Source: Albitalea sp966211955
GTDB taxonomy: Bacteria > Pseudomonadota > Gammaproteobacteria > Burkholderiales > Burkholderiaceae_C
Assembly: GCA_966211955.1 (NCBI GenBank)
Contig: CBIHOF010000003.1
Coordinates: forward strand, 186,001 to 250,000
DNA length: 64,000 nt
Reading direction: 5' to 3'
The notes below the pieces were generated by a model. The model searched no databases. It was not told where the DNA came from and saw nothing but the letters and a program-made list of their open reading frames with translations. The position numbers and the translations under genes are program-made. Each line of letters opens with the position of its first letter. Position 1 is the stretch's first letter. Shown here one piece after another: positions 1 through 7,832 of this stretch.

Positions 1-237
1 GCGCAGGCCTACGACGGTGCGCGCACGTCCGCCGTGCCCGACGACCTGTTGGCTGCGCTGGAGGCCGAGCCGAAGGCCAAGGCCTTCTTCGCAACGATCA
101 ACGCGGCCAATCGCTACGCGGTGCTGTGGCGCATCCAGACGGCGGTGAAGGCCGAGACGCGCGCCAGGCGCATCGCCCAACTGGTGGAGATGCTCGCGCG
201 CGGCGAGACCATCCACGTCTTCAAGCCCAAGGCCTGA
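1..237 (+). CDS. YdeI/OmpD-associated family protein, C-terminal part (5' end outside window)
   Basis: The reading frame is open from base 1, so the gene begins before the window; 78 residues plus the stop are visible. The stretch PDDLLAALEAEP, then a segment ending in KAETRARRIAQLVEMLARGE, is the typical C-terminal helical end of YdeI/OmpD-associated (DUF1801/OmdA-type) proteins, where an ETRARRI motif precedes the end. Members are small cytosolic proteins tied to stress or antimicrobial-peptide tolerance; the molecular function is not settled. Family assignment rests on the tail only. It is convergent with the DUF2189 gene, leaving 19 bases between stops. Confidence 0.7.
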   Translation, partial: AQAYDGARTSAVPDDLLAALEAEPKAKAFFATINAANRYAVLWRIQTAVKAETRARRIAQLVEMLARGETIHVFKPKA

Positions 238-256
238 TTGCAAAGGTCCGCGTGGT

Positions 257-1084
257 CTACGGGGCCACCGCGGCCCGGTAGGCGTGCCACGACGCGTGGC
301 CGAGAACCGGCACGGCCACGAGCAGCCCGAGGAACCATGGCAGCATCGCGACGAAGACGACGATCGTGATCAGCGAACCCCAGAGCAGCATCAACCCGGG
401 TTGCGCGAGGCACAGGCGCATGCTCGTGAGCCCAGCGCTGATCGCATCGGTCTCGCGGTCGAGAATCATCGGCATCGCGACCACGCTGACGGCGAAGATC
501 AGCCCCGCGAACACGCCGCCGACGACCAGGTAGGTGGCAATGAAACTCAGGTTCTGCGGATCCAGCAGGGCCAGCAGCGAGCCCTTGAAGTCGGGCATGC
601 CGTTGAAGCTGAGCGCAAACACCACGAGCGACGCCCGCGCCCACAGCATCTCGAGCACCAGCAGCACGGTGCCGAACATGGCCATCGCGCCCGTGCGCGT
701 GCGCCATGCCACCAGTGAACTCGCCAGGCGCGGGCGCTCACCGCGCTCGAGCCGCCGGCTCGCGTCGTACATGCCCAGGCACAGAAACGGTCCGACCAGC
801 ATGAAGCCGGCGGACAAGGCCAGGACGTAGGCCGGCGCGTGGCGGAACACCAGCACGAGCAGACCGCCCATGGTCGCGAAACAGGCGCCGTAGAACAGAC
901 CGATCAGCGGAGCACGCTCGAAGTCGCGCCAGCCGAACTTCAACCAGCGCCAGGGCGCACCGGCATCCAGCCGATTGAGACGGATCAGCGGGTCAGTGGT
1001 CTGCGCCACGTAGGGCACATACGGTGCCGGTGCCGGATCGTCCGCATCGCAGGGCGGTGTCGCGTCGGGTCGGGGCGTGTTCAT
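257..1084 (-). CDS. DUF2189 family integral membrane protein
   Basis: A 275-residue protein read from ATG at 1084; the open frame continues upstream without membrane character, so this ATG is preferred. After a Pro/Asp-rich N-terminus of about 40 residues come about six hydrophobic segments, beginning near GLFYGACFATMGGLLVLVF and ending with a helix close to the C-terminus. The N-terminal motif RxxxxRFGWRDFERAP-like (here LKFGWRDFERAPLIGLFYG) and the later FLCLGMYDASRRLERGE are characteristic of DUF2189 inner-membrane proteins of Proteobacteria. Function unknown. No sigma-54-type site was seen upstream. Confidence 0.75.
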   Translation of the reverse strand: MNTPRPDATPPCDADDPAPAPYVPYVAQTTDPLIRLNRLDAGAPWRWLKFGWRDFERAPLIGLFYGACFATMGGLLVLVFRHAPAYVLALSAGFMLVGPFLCLGMYDASRRLERGERPRLASSLVAWRTRTGAMAMFGTVLLVLEMLWARASLVVFALSFNGMPDFKGSLLALLDPQNLSFIATYLVVGGVFAGLIFAVSVVAMPMILDRETDAISAGLTSMRLCLAQPGLMLLWGSLITIVVFVAMLPWFLGLLVAVPVLGHASWHAYRAAVAP

Positions 1085-1099
1085 CACCGGGCATCGTCC

Positions 1100-1462
1100 G
1101 TCCGGTGACGAACACCCGCAATCGGGCCTTGCCCGCAGCCGCAGCGGCGTCTTCAAGTGACATCGGGCAAGGAGGCAGTAGACCGACGCGTTGCGCTGGA
1201 CGCTCAGCGCCTGCTCGTGCACCTCGACCTCGACCTCGACCTCGGTCGCGATCGTGAGCGTCTTGCCCTAAAGCACCGACCTCCCCGCCCCGCGGTTGTC
1301 TTCCACCGACACTGCATGCCCGAGCTGGCGGAACCACGCAGCCCAGCCTTCGACCACCGACCTGTCCGGATGCCATGGCCCCGAGGCGAAGGTGTCGCGC
1401 TGGCGGCGCGTGCTACTCGCGAAAACGACTCTCCAGAGGACCATTCGGAAATCAACAGGCAA
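1100..1462 (-). pseudogene. Possible decayed YCII-type small protein
   Basis: The 480-base stretch between two minus-strand genes holds no intact gene. On the minus strand a fragment reading VEGWAAWFRQLGHAV (frame ending at 1268) resembles the WxAWFxxLGxAV segment of YCII-like proteins, and a second frame further on gives MSLEDAAAAAGKARLRVFV, resembling their SLEDAxxxAKGCP...V end. The two parts are in different frames and are separated by a hexanucleotide repeat. I read this as a frameshifted remnant, but similarity this short may be accidental. Confidence 0.2.
1221..1244. repeat. Hexanucleotide tandem repeat, ACCTCG x4
   Basis: Four perfect copies of ACCTCG in tandem inside the non-coding stretch upstream of the DUF2189 gene. 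In coding terms it would add or remove two residues per unit without changing frame. It falls inside the possible YCII-type remnant. Confidence 0.8.
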
Positions 1463-1565
1463 ATCGCCGGGCGGCAGCCGGCGCCGAGCGGGATTATCGG
1501 GAGGTACTGATCAGTACCGGCGTGAATGGTTCACGGCCGGCGCATCACTGCAAACACGGGTGCGC

Positions 1566-3935
1566 TCATCGCGCTGCGAGCAGTTCCTGCACGCGGTCCG
1601 GGTCCACGGGCTTGGTGAGATGGTGATCGAACCCCGCGGCCATGGCCTGGTTGCGGTCCTTTTCCTGGCCCCAGCCGGTGATGGCCACCAGCGTCACGCC
1701 GTGGCCTGCCGACGTACGGCGGATGGCGGTGGCCACCGCGTTGCCGTCCATCTTGGGCATGCCGATGTCCAGCAGCGCCACCTGCGGGTGAAAGCGTGCG
1801 AATTCGTCCAGCGCAGACTTGCCATCGAAGGCCACCGTCACCTCGTGGCCGTTCAGGCGCAGCAGCTCCGCCAGGCTCTCTGCGGCGTCACGGTTGTCGT
1901 CGGCCACGAGGATGCGCTTGGCGGAATCGGGCCCGTTCTGGCCGGGTGCAGGCACCAGCGTCAGCGCAGGCTCCACCTTGCCCACCGGCAGGCGCACGAC
2001 GAACGTGCTGCCGCGGCCGGGGCCTTCGCTGCTCGCCTCGATGCTGCCACCGTGCAGGCCAACGAGCCCCTTGGCGAGCGCCAGGCCGATGCCCAGCCCG
2101 CCGGCCGACCGATCCTCGGCGCGCAGCTGCGTGAACATCTCGAAGATCTCGTCCATCGCCTCCTGGCGAAGGCCGATGCCGTTGTCGGTGACGCGCAGCT
2201 CCACGTCGCTGCCCACCCGCCGACCGACCAGTTCGATGCGCCCGCCCGGCTCGGTGTACTTCGCCGCATTGCCGAGCAGGTTGGCGACCACCTGCGCCAC
2301 GCGCAGCGGGTCGACCTCGAACGCCACCGGCTCGGCCGGCAGCTCGATGCGCAACGTGTGCCGCCTTGCGTCGATGAGTGGACGCACTGTCTCCACCGCT
2401 GCATCGACCACCGCGCCAAGCTCGGCGGTTGCCTTGCGCAGTTCCAGCATGCCGCGGGTGATGCGCGACACGTCCAGCAGGTCGTCGAGCAGCAAGGCCA
2501 TCTGCTGCACCTGGCGGTCGATGACCTCGTGGCTCCAGCGCTTTTGCGCATCCGTCGCGCCCGGCGCGCGGGAGATGGCCGCCGCCTGCCGCACCGGCGC
2601 GAGCGGGTTGCGCAGCTCATGCGCCAGCGTGGCGAGGAATTCATCCTTGCGGCGGTCCGCCTCGCGCAGGGATTCCAGCGCCCGGGCTCGCTCGACGAAC
2701 ACCCCGGCCTTGCGAGCGCAGATGTCGGCCAGCCGCATCTCGCGCTCGCTCGGGCGCCGTGGGCGGTCGAAGTAGACCGACACCACGCCGATGGTCTCGC
2801 CGGCAGGCGTGATGAGCGGCGTGGCATGCACCGCACGGAAGCCTTCGTCGTGCGCGACCACGCGGTACATCGAATCGCCGCTCTGGGTGTCAACGTCTTC
2901 CACGACCAGGCGGCGGCCGCTCGTGAAGCAGCGGCCGCAAACGCTCTCGTCCATCGCCATCTGCTCCAGCCGTTCCAGCGCACGCGAACTGAAGCCCAGG
3001 TTCGCGGCCGTGAAGAACCGATTCAGCGACGCATCGCGCAAGAGCAGCACGCCCCGCCGGGTGCCGTGGAAATCGGCGAGCGCGACAAGGATGGCGCGCA
3101 GCTGCGAGGGCATGTCCGAGGGTTCGAGCAGCCGGGTCGTCAGCTCGTGCAGGCGCTGCAGGTCGGCCACCTGCTGCGTGAGGTCGTCACGCGCTTGTCG
3201 CAGCATGGCTTCGAGTTGCTTGCGGTGCGTGATGTCCACGGAGGCGCAGCGCAGCCTGCGCAACTGCCCCCGGGCCCCGCACTCCAGGTGCACGCGCGAC
3301 ATCAGCCAGCGGATGCTGCCGTCGCCCAAGGCCACGATGTGTTCGCGCTCGTAGCCTGCGCTGCCTTCGCGCAGCCGCGCCTTGATGGTGTTGCTGCCCT
3401 TTTGCACTTCGTCGGGGGGCAGCATCGTGATCCATTCGGCCAGCGAAATGCGTTCGCCTGTGAAGGGCTTGTCGAGCAGCTGCGCCATGGTGGGCGTGAC
3501 ATAGGCCGTGCGGGTTTCGAAATCGACCTCGACCAGCCCCACGCCGGTGTCTGCCTGGGCCATGCGCAGGCGCTCTTCGGATTGGGCCGCACGCACGCCG
3601 ATCACGCGCACGCGCGCGCCCCAAAGGAGCATCACCATGCCTACCGCGAGGTACAGCAGCAGCGTGGCACGGTCGGCCGGCGACGCGACCCAAACGACCC
3701 CGGTGGGCGGCAGCGACAGCACGCCATTGAGCAGCCCGCCGACGAGCACGACGAACGCCGGACCCGGCCCGAGGGTGGCCGACGCAATGGCGAGCAAGGG
3801 CAGGTAGAAGAGGAACGGGACCCGCACGCCGACCAGCGGCAGGACGGCCCACTGAAGCAGGCCGGCGGCGATCGTGTACACCACGGCCAGGCCGTAGGCA
3901 CGCAACCCCGCGCTCAACCGCCCAGCATGCGCCAT
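1566..3935 (-). CDS. Membrane-bound hybrid sensor histidine kinase (DUF4118-PAS-GAF-HisKA-HATPase-REC)
   Basis: A 789-residue hybrid kinase. The ATG at 3935 is chosen over an upstream TTG at 3953. Order: four closely spaced hydrophobic segments in residues 10-110 of DUF4118/KdpD type; a PAS domain about 115-235; a GAF domain about 265-410; HisKA with the H-box LATLAHELRNPLAPV near 425; HATPase with N-box LGNAAKYT, G1 DNGIGL and G2 GLGIGLALAKGL; and a C-terminal receiver from about 673 with phospho-Asp in LLDIGMPKMDG and Lys in LTKPVD. It lies 44 bases downstream of the PNPOx-like gene and probably shares its sigma-54-type promoter. The signal is unknown. Confidence 0.9.
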   Translation of the reverse strand: MAHAGRLSAGLRAYGLAVVYTIAAGLLQWAVLPLVGVRVPFLFYLPLLAIASATLGPGPAFVVLVGGLLNGVLSLPPTGVVWVASPADRATLLLYLAVGMVMLLWGARVRVIGVRAAQSEERLRMAQADTGVGLVEVDFETRTAYVTPTMAQLLDKPFTGERISLAEWITMLPPDEVQKGSNTIKARLREGSAGYEREHIVALGDGSIRWLMSRVHLECGARGQLRRLRCASVDITHRKQLEAMLRQARDDLTQQVADLQRLHELTTRLLEPSDMPSQLRAILVALADFHGTRRGVLLLRDASLNRFFTAANLGFSSRALERLEQMAMDESVCGRCFTSGRRLVVEDVDTQSGDSMYRVVAHDEGFRAVHATPLITPAGETIGVVSVYFDRPRRPSEREMRLADICARKAGVFVERARALESLREADRRKDEFLATLAHELRNPLAPVRQAAAISRAPGATDAQKRWSHEVIDRQVQQMALLLDDLLDVSRITRGMLELRKATAELGAVVDAAVETVRPLIDARRHTLRIELPAEPVAFEVDPLRVAQVVANLLGNAAKYTEPGGRIELVGRRVGSDVELRVTDNGIGLRQEAMDEIFEMFTQLRAEDRSAGGLGIGLALAKGLVGLHGGSIEASSEGPGRGSTFVVRLPVGKVEPALTLVPAPGQNGPDSAKRILVADDNRDAAESLAELLRLNGHEVTVAFDGKSALDEFARFHPQVALLDIGMPKMDGNAVATAIRRTSAGHGVTLVAITGWGQEKDRNQAMAAGFDHHLTKPVDPDRVQELLAAR

Positions 3936-3979
3936 GGACCCATCCCAGACCAAAGCGCCTAGCCTACTTCAAGCCAGCC

Positions 3980-4480
3980 TCAATGCATGCGCACTTCCCC
4001 GTGGTCGCCGAGGTGTTTCGGCGGCTGGCCGGTGACGGCGGCGCGCGCCATCTCGAAGAGCTGCACGAGCTTGCTCGACTTCACGTCCCAGTAGTTGGCA
4101 TGGCTGATGCGCACCCGCACCAGCGCGCAGTCGGGGTCTTCCGGGCCGTTGGGGAAGTAGGCCTCGTTCAGCTTGGCCCACAGGCGTCGCTTGGTGGCAG
4201 CCTCTTCCACGAGCATCGCTTTTCCGGACACGGAGACGTAGGTGTCTTTGCCGGGGTCCGCGTAGGTGACGTTCACTTCTTCCGAAGCCACGAGGTCCTT
4301 CACCGGGTCGCCCGAGCGTGACATGAAGAACCACAGGCTGTCGTCCTCGTCGATGGGCTTGTTCTGCGTGGTCATCGGCCGCGAATGAAGGTGGCCGTTC
4401 GGGTGTTGCGTGGTGAACATGCCCATGCGCATGTCCTTGATGAGGTTCCAGAGCTTTTCTCGTTCGTTGTGGTCGTCCAT
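3980..4480 (-). CDS. Pyridoxamine 5'-phosphate oxidase-related general stress protein
   Basis: A 166-residue cytosolic protein of the split-barrel flavin-binding fold, of the general-stress-protein-26 (Pyrid_ox_like) type. The LIKDMRMGMFTT start, the HSRPM strand (residues about 31-36), SLWFFMSRSGDPVKDL, and the YVSVSGKA segment are the family's core elements. Such proteins bind FMN or F420-like cofactors; no enzyme activity can be deduced here. A sigma-54-like element at 4529-4543 lies about 37 bases upstream of the start when the usual -12 to +1 distance is applied. The hybrid kinase gene follows on the same strand, suggesting a two-gene transcript. Confidence 0.85.
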   Translation of the reverse strand: MDDHNEREKLWNLIKDMRMGMFTTQHPNGHLHSRPMTTQNKPIDEDDSLWFFMSRSGDPVKDLVASEEVNVTYADPGKDTYVSVSGKAMLVEEAATKRRLWAKLNEAYFPNGPEDPDCALVRVRISHANYWDVKSSKLVQLFEMARAAVTGQPPKHLGDHGEVRMH

Positions 4481-4528
4481 TCAGAGCTCCTGTTGCGTCA
4501 GCGCGAAGTGCGCCGATGAACCGCTGCG

Positions 4529-4543
4529 GCAAGGGCCGTTCCC
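4529..4543 (-). promoter_or_regulatory. Putative sigma-54 promoter (GGGAACGGCCCTTGC)
   Basis: On the minus strand the -24 GG and -12 GC are 12 bases apart and the TTGC core is perfect. The -24 block is GGGAACG instead of TGGCACG, the same variant as at 43122. Predicted start near 4517, upstream of the PNPOx-like gene at 4480. Confidence 0.5.
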
Positions 4544-4763
4544 TTGGCATGCGGGGTTCTTGGCCGCGCCTGTTCCCACCACTGCCGCGTGCAGTTTTTT
4601 CAAGCTGCGGAACTTGTTGGCGGTAACCGCCCAAAAAACATTGCCGATCACGGAACAAGCGCAACGGGACGTAGTCGGAAGGGGCCATGCGCGCGTTGCT
4701 TTGACACGCCGAGCGCAAAGCCTTGTCATTTTTTCAACTTGCCGCACCCACGCCCTGCCCACA

Positions 4764-5630
4764 ATGCTCAAGAACGCTGTACTCGCCCTGGCCATCGCCC
4801 TCAGCTCCTTCGCCACGCATGCCGTGACCCTCGAGTCGGCGCATGCGCTCGTGATGGACGAGGAAAGCGGCGAGGTCCTGCTTGAAAAGGATGCCGGCAC
4901 CGCCGCGCCCATCGCATCGATGACCAAGCTGATGACGGCCATGGTGGTGCTGGACGCGCACCTGGCGCCGTACGAGGTGATCCGCATCGACCGCGCCGAC
5001 CTGGACACGCTCAAGCACACCCGCTCCGGCGTCCCCGTGGGCTCGGTCTTCCCGCGCCACACGCTGATCGAGATCGCGCTGATGTCGTCGGACAACCACG
5101 CCGCGGCGGCCCTGGCGCGCACCTACCCGGGCGGCCTGCCGGCTTTCCTAGTCGCTGCGCAGCGCAAGATCGACGAGCTCAAGCTCGAGAACACCGGCAT
5201 CATCGAACCCACCGGCCTGTCGCCGCAGAACCATGCGTCCGCGCACGACATGGCCAAGATCCTGAAGGCAGCGTCCGGCTACCCGGACATCGTCGCCGCC
5301 ACGAGCCAATCCAGCAGCCGCATCGCCGTCAACGGTCGCGGCCGCCTCTTCCACAACACCAACCGTTTCGTCGGCCAGCCGGGCTGGGACATCTCGGTCT
5401 CCAAGACGGGCTTCACCAACGAAGCCGGCCGCTGCCTGAGCATGCGGCTCGAATCCGCCGGCCGCAAGCTGCTGGTGGTGCTGATGGGCGCGATGGAAGG
5501 TTCCGAGCGCGCGCTCGACGTGCTGAACATCCAGCGGCTGGTCGGCGGCGAGCCGGAGCAAGCCGAGCCGGTGGCCCGGGTGATGAAGGTCGTGCACCGC
5601 GTGTCGATGCGGCCGCAGCGCCGCCGGTAA
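4764..5630 (+). CDS. pbpG: D-alanyl-D-alanine endopeptidase, PBP7-type (S11 peptidase)
   Basis: A 288-residue periplasmic serine peptidase. ATG at 4764 gives a signal peptide (MLKNAVLALAIALSSFATHA). The three penicilloyl-serine transferase motifs are visible: SxxK as SMTK (about residue 53), SxN as SDN (about 112) and KTG (about 215). The mature N-terminus ESAHALVMDEESGEVLLEKD and length match low-molecular-mass PBP7/PbpG endopeptidases, which cut D-Ala-meso-DAP crosslinks. A TTGACA at 4701-4706 followed after 17 bases by TGTCAT may be a weak sigma-70 promoter. The gene is divergent from the PNPOx-like gene. Confidence 0.88.
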   Translation: MLKNAVLALAIALSSFATHAVTLESAHALVMDEESGEVLLEKDAGTAAPIASMTKLMTAMVVLDAHLAPYEVIRIDRADLDTLKHTRSGVPVGSVFPRHTLIEIALMSSDNHAAAALARTYPGGLPAFLVAAQRKIDELKLENTGIIEPTGLSPQNHASAHDMAKILKAASGYPDIVAATSQSSSRIAVNGRGRLFHNTNRFVGQPGWDISVSKTGFTNEAGRCLSMRLESAGRKLLVVLMGAMEGSERALDVLNIQRLVGGEPEQAEPVARVMKVVHRVSMRPQRRR

Positions 5631-5663
5631 AGCCGAGGCCGGCGAAGGCCTCTCGGCTCACGT

Positions 5664-6662
5664 TCACCGGGCGCCGGCCGCCCGCATGGCCGCAAGCCAT
5701 TCCACCGGGTCGGTGGTCTTGTCCACGCACAGGTCGAACCCCGCGAGCTTCGCGTGCGTGTGCCATGAATCGTTGAGCGACACGCCGCTCATCATCACGA
5801 GCACCATGTCGTGCGCCGGGTCGGACTGGCGCAGCTGCCGGGCCGCGTCCATGCCCGACAGACGCGGCATGTGCAGGTCGAGAAGCACATAGCGCGGCCG
5901 CCATTCGGCCGCGGCCGACAAGGCTTCGACGCCGTCGGACACGGTGCGCACTTCATAGCCTTCCGCTTTCAGCAACGCCACGATGGACTGCTGCACGAGT
6001 GCGCTGTCGTCGGCAACGAGCACCCTCGCCCCGCGGTCGCGCGGCGCCTCGTGCGTGGCACGCTCTGCCGCGGGCGGCTGCGCCGGCATGGTCGGCAGAT
6101 GCGTGCTGCCGTCGCGCAAACCACGCGACATCGACTGGAGCCGGTCGATGAGTCCGATCAGCTCGAGGATCTGCCGCTCCATGATCCCGCGAGCGCGCTC
6201 CTTGGTGGCGTCGGGCACGGTGGGCCGCTTGAGCAGTTCCAGCGAGGTGCGCAGCGGCGCGAGCGGATTGCGCAAGTCATGCGCCAGGCTCGCCAGGTCT
6301 TCGCCGGTGCGACGCTGCGCCGCGAGGCGCACACGCAGGTTCACGAACAGGAGCGCGAGCCCGCCATCGGGCAAGGGGCTCGCATGGATCTCGAACCATT
6401 GCTCGCCCGCGCCGAACGGCGCCTCGACGAGGTGTGCGGCAGACCTCGCGGCCGCGTCGCGCAACTCGGCTTGCGCCGCGCGCGCAGCGGGGCAGGCCTC
6501 GAAGAAGTCAGCACCAGGAAGCGATGCCGCGTCCACGGCGAAGACGGCGTGCGACGCCGCATTGGCGTGCCTCACGCGGAAGTTCGCATCGACGACCACG
6601 AAGCCGTCGCAGAGGCTGTCGATCCAGAGGGTTGGTGTGTCCACAGCCTCGGACTGTGCCAC
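5664..6662 (-). CDS. PAS-HisKA-REC protein lacking a kinase ATPase domain
   Basis: A 332-residue cytosolic protein starting at GTG 6662. Residues about 10-115 look like a PAS domain. A dimerisation/phosphoacceptor helix pair follows, with H-box LASLAHDLRNPLAPL near 128. Instead of an HATPase domain there is a short Pro/Ala-rich linker (about 185-212) and then a receiver domain with VLVADDSALVQQS, phospho-Asp in LLDLHMPRLSG and a Lys in CVDKTTD. No N, G1 or G2 box is present, so it cannot phosphorylate itself and may act as a phosphorelay or dimerisation partner of another kinase. The stop is 33 bases from that of the convergent pbpG. Confidence 0.85.
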   Translation of the reverse strand: MAQSEAVDTPTLWIDSLCDGFVVVDANFRVRHANAASHAVFAVDAASLPGADFFEACPAARAAQAELRDAAARSAAHLVEAPFGAGEQWFEIHASPLPDGGLALLFVNLRVRLAAQRRTGEDLASLAHDLRNPLAPLRTSLELLKRPTVPDATKERARGIMERQILELIGLIDRLQSMSRGLRDGSTHLPTMPAQPPAAERATHEAPRDRGARVLVADDSALVQQSIVALLKAEGYEVRTVSDGVEALSAAAEWRPRYVLLDLHMPRLSGMDAARQLRQSDPAHDMVLVMMSGVSLNDSWHTHAKLAGFDLCVDKTTDPVEWLAAMRAAGAR

Positions 6663-6677
6663 ACCGGAATGCCCATG

Positions 6678-6702
6678 AAAAAGCGGCGCCGAAGCGCCGC
6701 TT
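6678..6702 (-). terminator. Rho-independent terminator of the small gene at 6726-6947
   Basis: A perfect 9-base stem (AAGCGGCGC / GCGCCGCTT, 6681-6702) with a 4-base loop. On the minus strand it is followed by a run of five T. It sits just after the stop at 6726 and just before the GTG of the PAS-HisKA-REC gene. Confidence 0.8.
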
Positions 6703-6725
6703 GGGTGCGGTGGCGGTGGCGCGAC

Positions 6726-6947
6726 TCAGGCGTTCAGCGCCAAGCCTGCGCAACGCTCGGCGAGCACCGTGCGCGTGTCCACCGTGCCGCGCTCGAGTTC
6801 GAGCATGGTGACGCGATCGATCTGCACGAAGGTTGCGCCGTCGCCGCAGCTGAGCCCCACCACCGGCCGAAATTCGGAATCGTTGGCCAGCACCACGCGT
6901 GCATTGCCACACTCGAGAAGGGTCTGCTGAATCGTGATGGCGTTCAT
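6726..6947 (-). CDS. Hypothetical 73-residue protein
   Basis: Starts at ATG 6947 with MNAITIQQTLLECGNARVVLANDSEF and ends with ERCAGLALNA. It has alternating hydrophobic strands and no signal peptide or membrane segment. I do not recognise the family. The clean start, the terminator directly after the stop, and lack of any competing frame support a real monocistronic gene. It is divergent from the cytochrome operon at 7044. Confidence 0.6.
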   Translation of the reverse strand: MNAITIQQTLLECGNARVVLANDSEFRPVVGLSCGDGATFVQIDRVTMLELERGTVDTRTVLAERCAGLALNA

Positions 6948-7043
6948 GGGGTAAGAATGTGTCCTCGGTACAGAGAATGTATCCAACGGAAACACAAGCC
7001 GGAAGCCCCCAAGGGAAGCCGGCCACATGGGAAATGAATTAGC

Positions 7044-7832
7044 GTGAGGAAGTTCGCAATGCTCGTCGCCGCCACGCTCGGGGCGGCGGTATTCGCCCAG
7101 GCGACGCAGGCGCAAACGGGCCAAGGCTCGCCTCCGGCGCAAACGGCCCGAAGCGCGCCGCCGGCTGCGTCCGCTGTTGCGACATTGGCTACTGCCGATG
7201 TCAAACCGCCGATGAACAGCATCGAAGAGCGCACCCGGCCTTGCACGGCCTGCCATGGAAAGGAAGGCCGCGCGACCCCTGAAGGCTACTTTCCGCGCAT
7301 TGCAGGCAAGCCCGACGGCTACCTCTTCAACCAGCTCGTGAACTTTCGCGAAGGCCGGCGCGAGAACGGAGCGATGACCTACCTCGTGCAGCACATGTCC
7401 GATGCCTACCTGCACGAGATTGCCAGCCACTTCTCGTCGCTCGACCTGCCCTACCCGAGCGCGCCCATCCTCCAGCTGGCGCAGCCCGTGCTGCAGCGCG
7501 GCGAGGAACTCGCCTTGCATGGCGACGCCGCCCGCAAGGTGCCCGGCTGCGTGGAGTGCCATGGCGCGAACCTCACGGGCGTCGCGCCTTCGGTGCCCGG
7601 CCTGCTCGGGCTTCCGCGCGACTACGTCATCAGCCAGTTCGGTGCGTGGCGCACCGGCCAGCGCAAGGCGGCCGCGCCCGATTGCATGGCGCGCATCACC
7701 GAGCGCCTGTCGCCGGACGACATCGCGGCTGTGGCAGGCTGGCTGGCGACGCGCCCGCTTCCTGCGAGCACCAGGCCTGCGACGAGCATCGCGATGCCGC
7801 TGCCCATGGACTGCGGAGGGCTTGAGCGATGA
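7044..7832 (+). CDS. Diheme cytochrome c (c4-like), periplasmic
   Basis: A 262-residue exported cytochrome. A GTG at 7044 is preferred to the ATG at 7059 because it gives the signal peptide its positive start (MRKFAMLVAATLGAAVFAQATQA). Two heme-attachment motifs are visible, CTACHG (about residue 68) and CVECHG (about 171), each followed by a class-I cytochrome fold with candidate distal Met residues (for example TYLVQHM). The double-domain layout resembles cytochrome c4 and related electron carriers. It overlaps the next cytochrome gene by ATGA, so the two are translationally coupled and probably work in one periplasmic electron-transfer chain. Confidence 0.85.
   Translation: MRKFAMLVAATLGAAVFAQATQAQTGQGSPPAQTARSAPPAASAVATLATADVKPPMNSIEERTRPCTACHGKEGRATPEGYFPRIAGKPDGYLFNQLVNFREGRRENGAMTYLVQHMSDAYLHEIASHFSSLDLPYPSAPILQLAQPVLQRGEELALHGDAARKVPGCVECHGANLTGVAPSVPGLLGLPRDYVISQFGAWRTGQRKAAAPDCMARITERLSPDDIAAVAGWLATRPLPASTRPATSIAMPLPMDCGGLER

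Noticed and set aside
1296..3962. 888-residue plus-strand open frame
   Set aside because: Antisense shadow of the hybrid kinase at 1566-3935; composition is Arg/His/Ala-rich with no domain.
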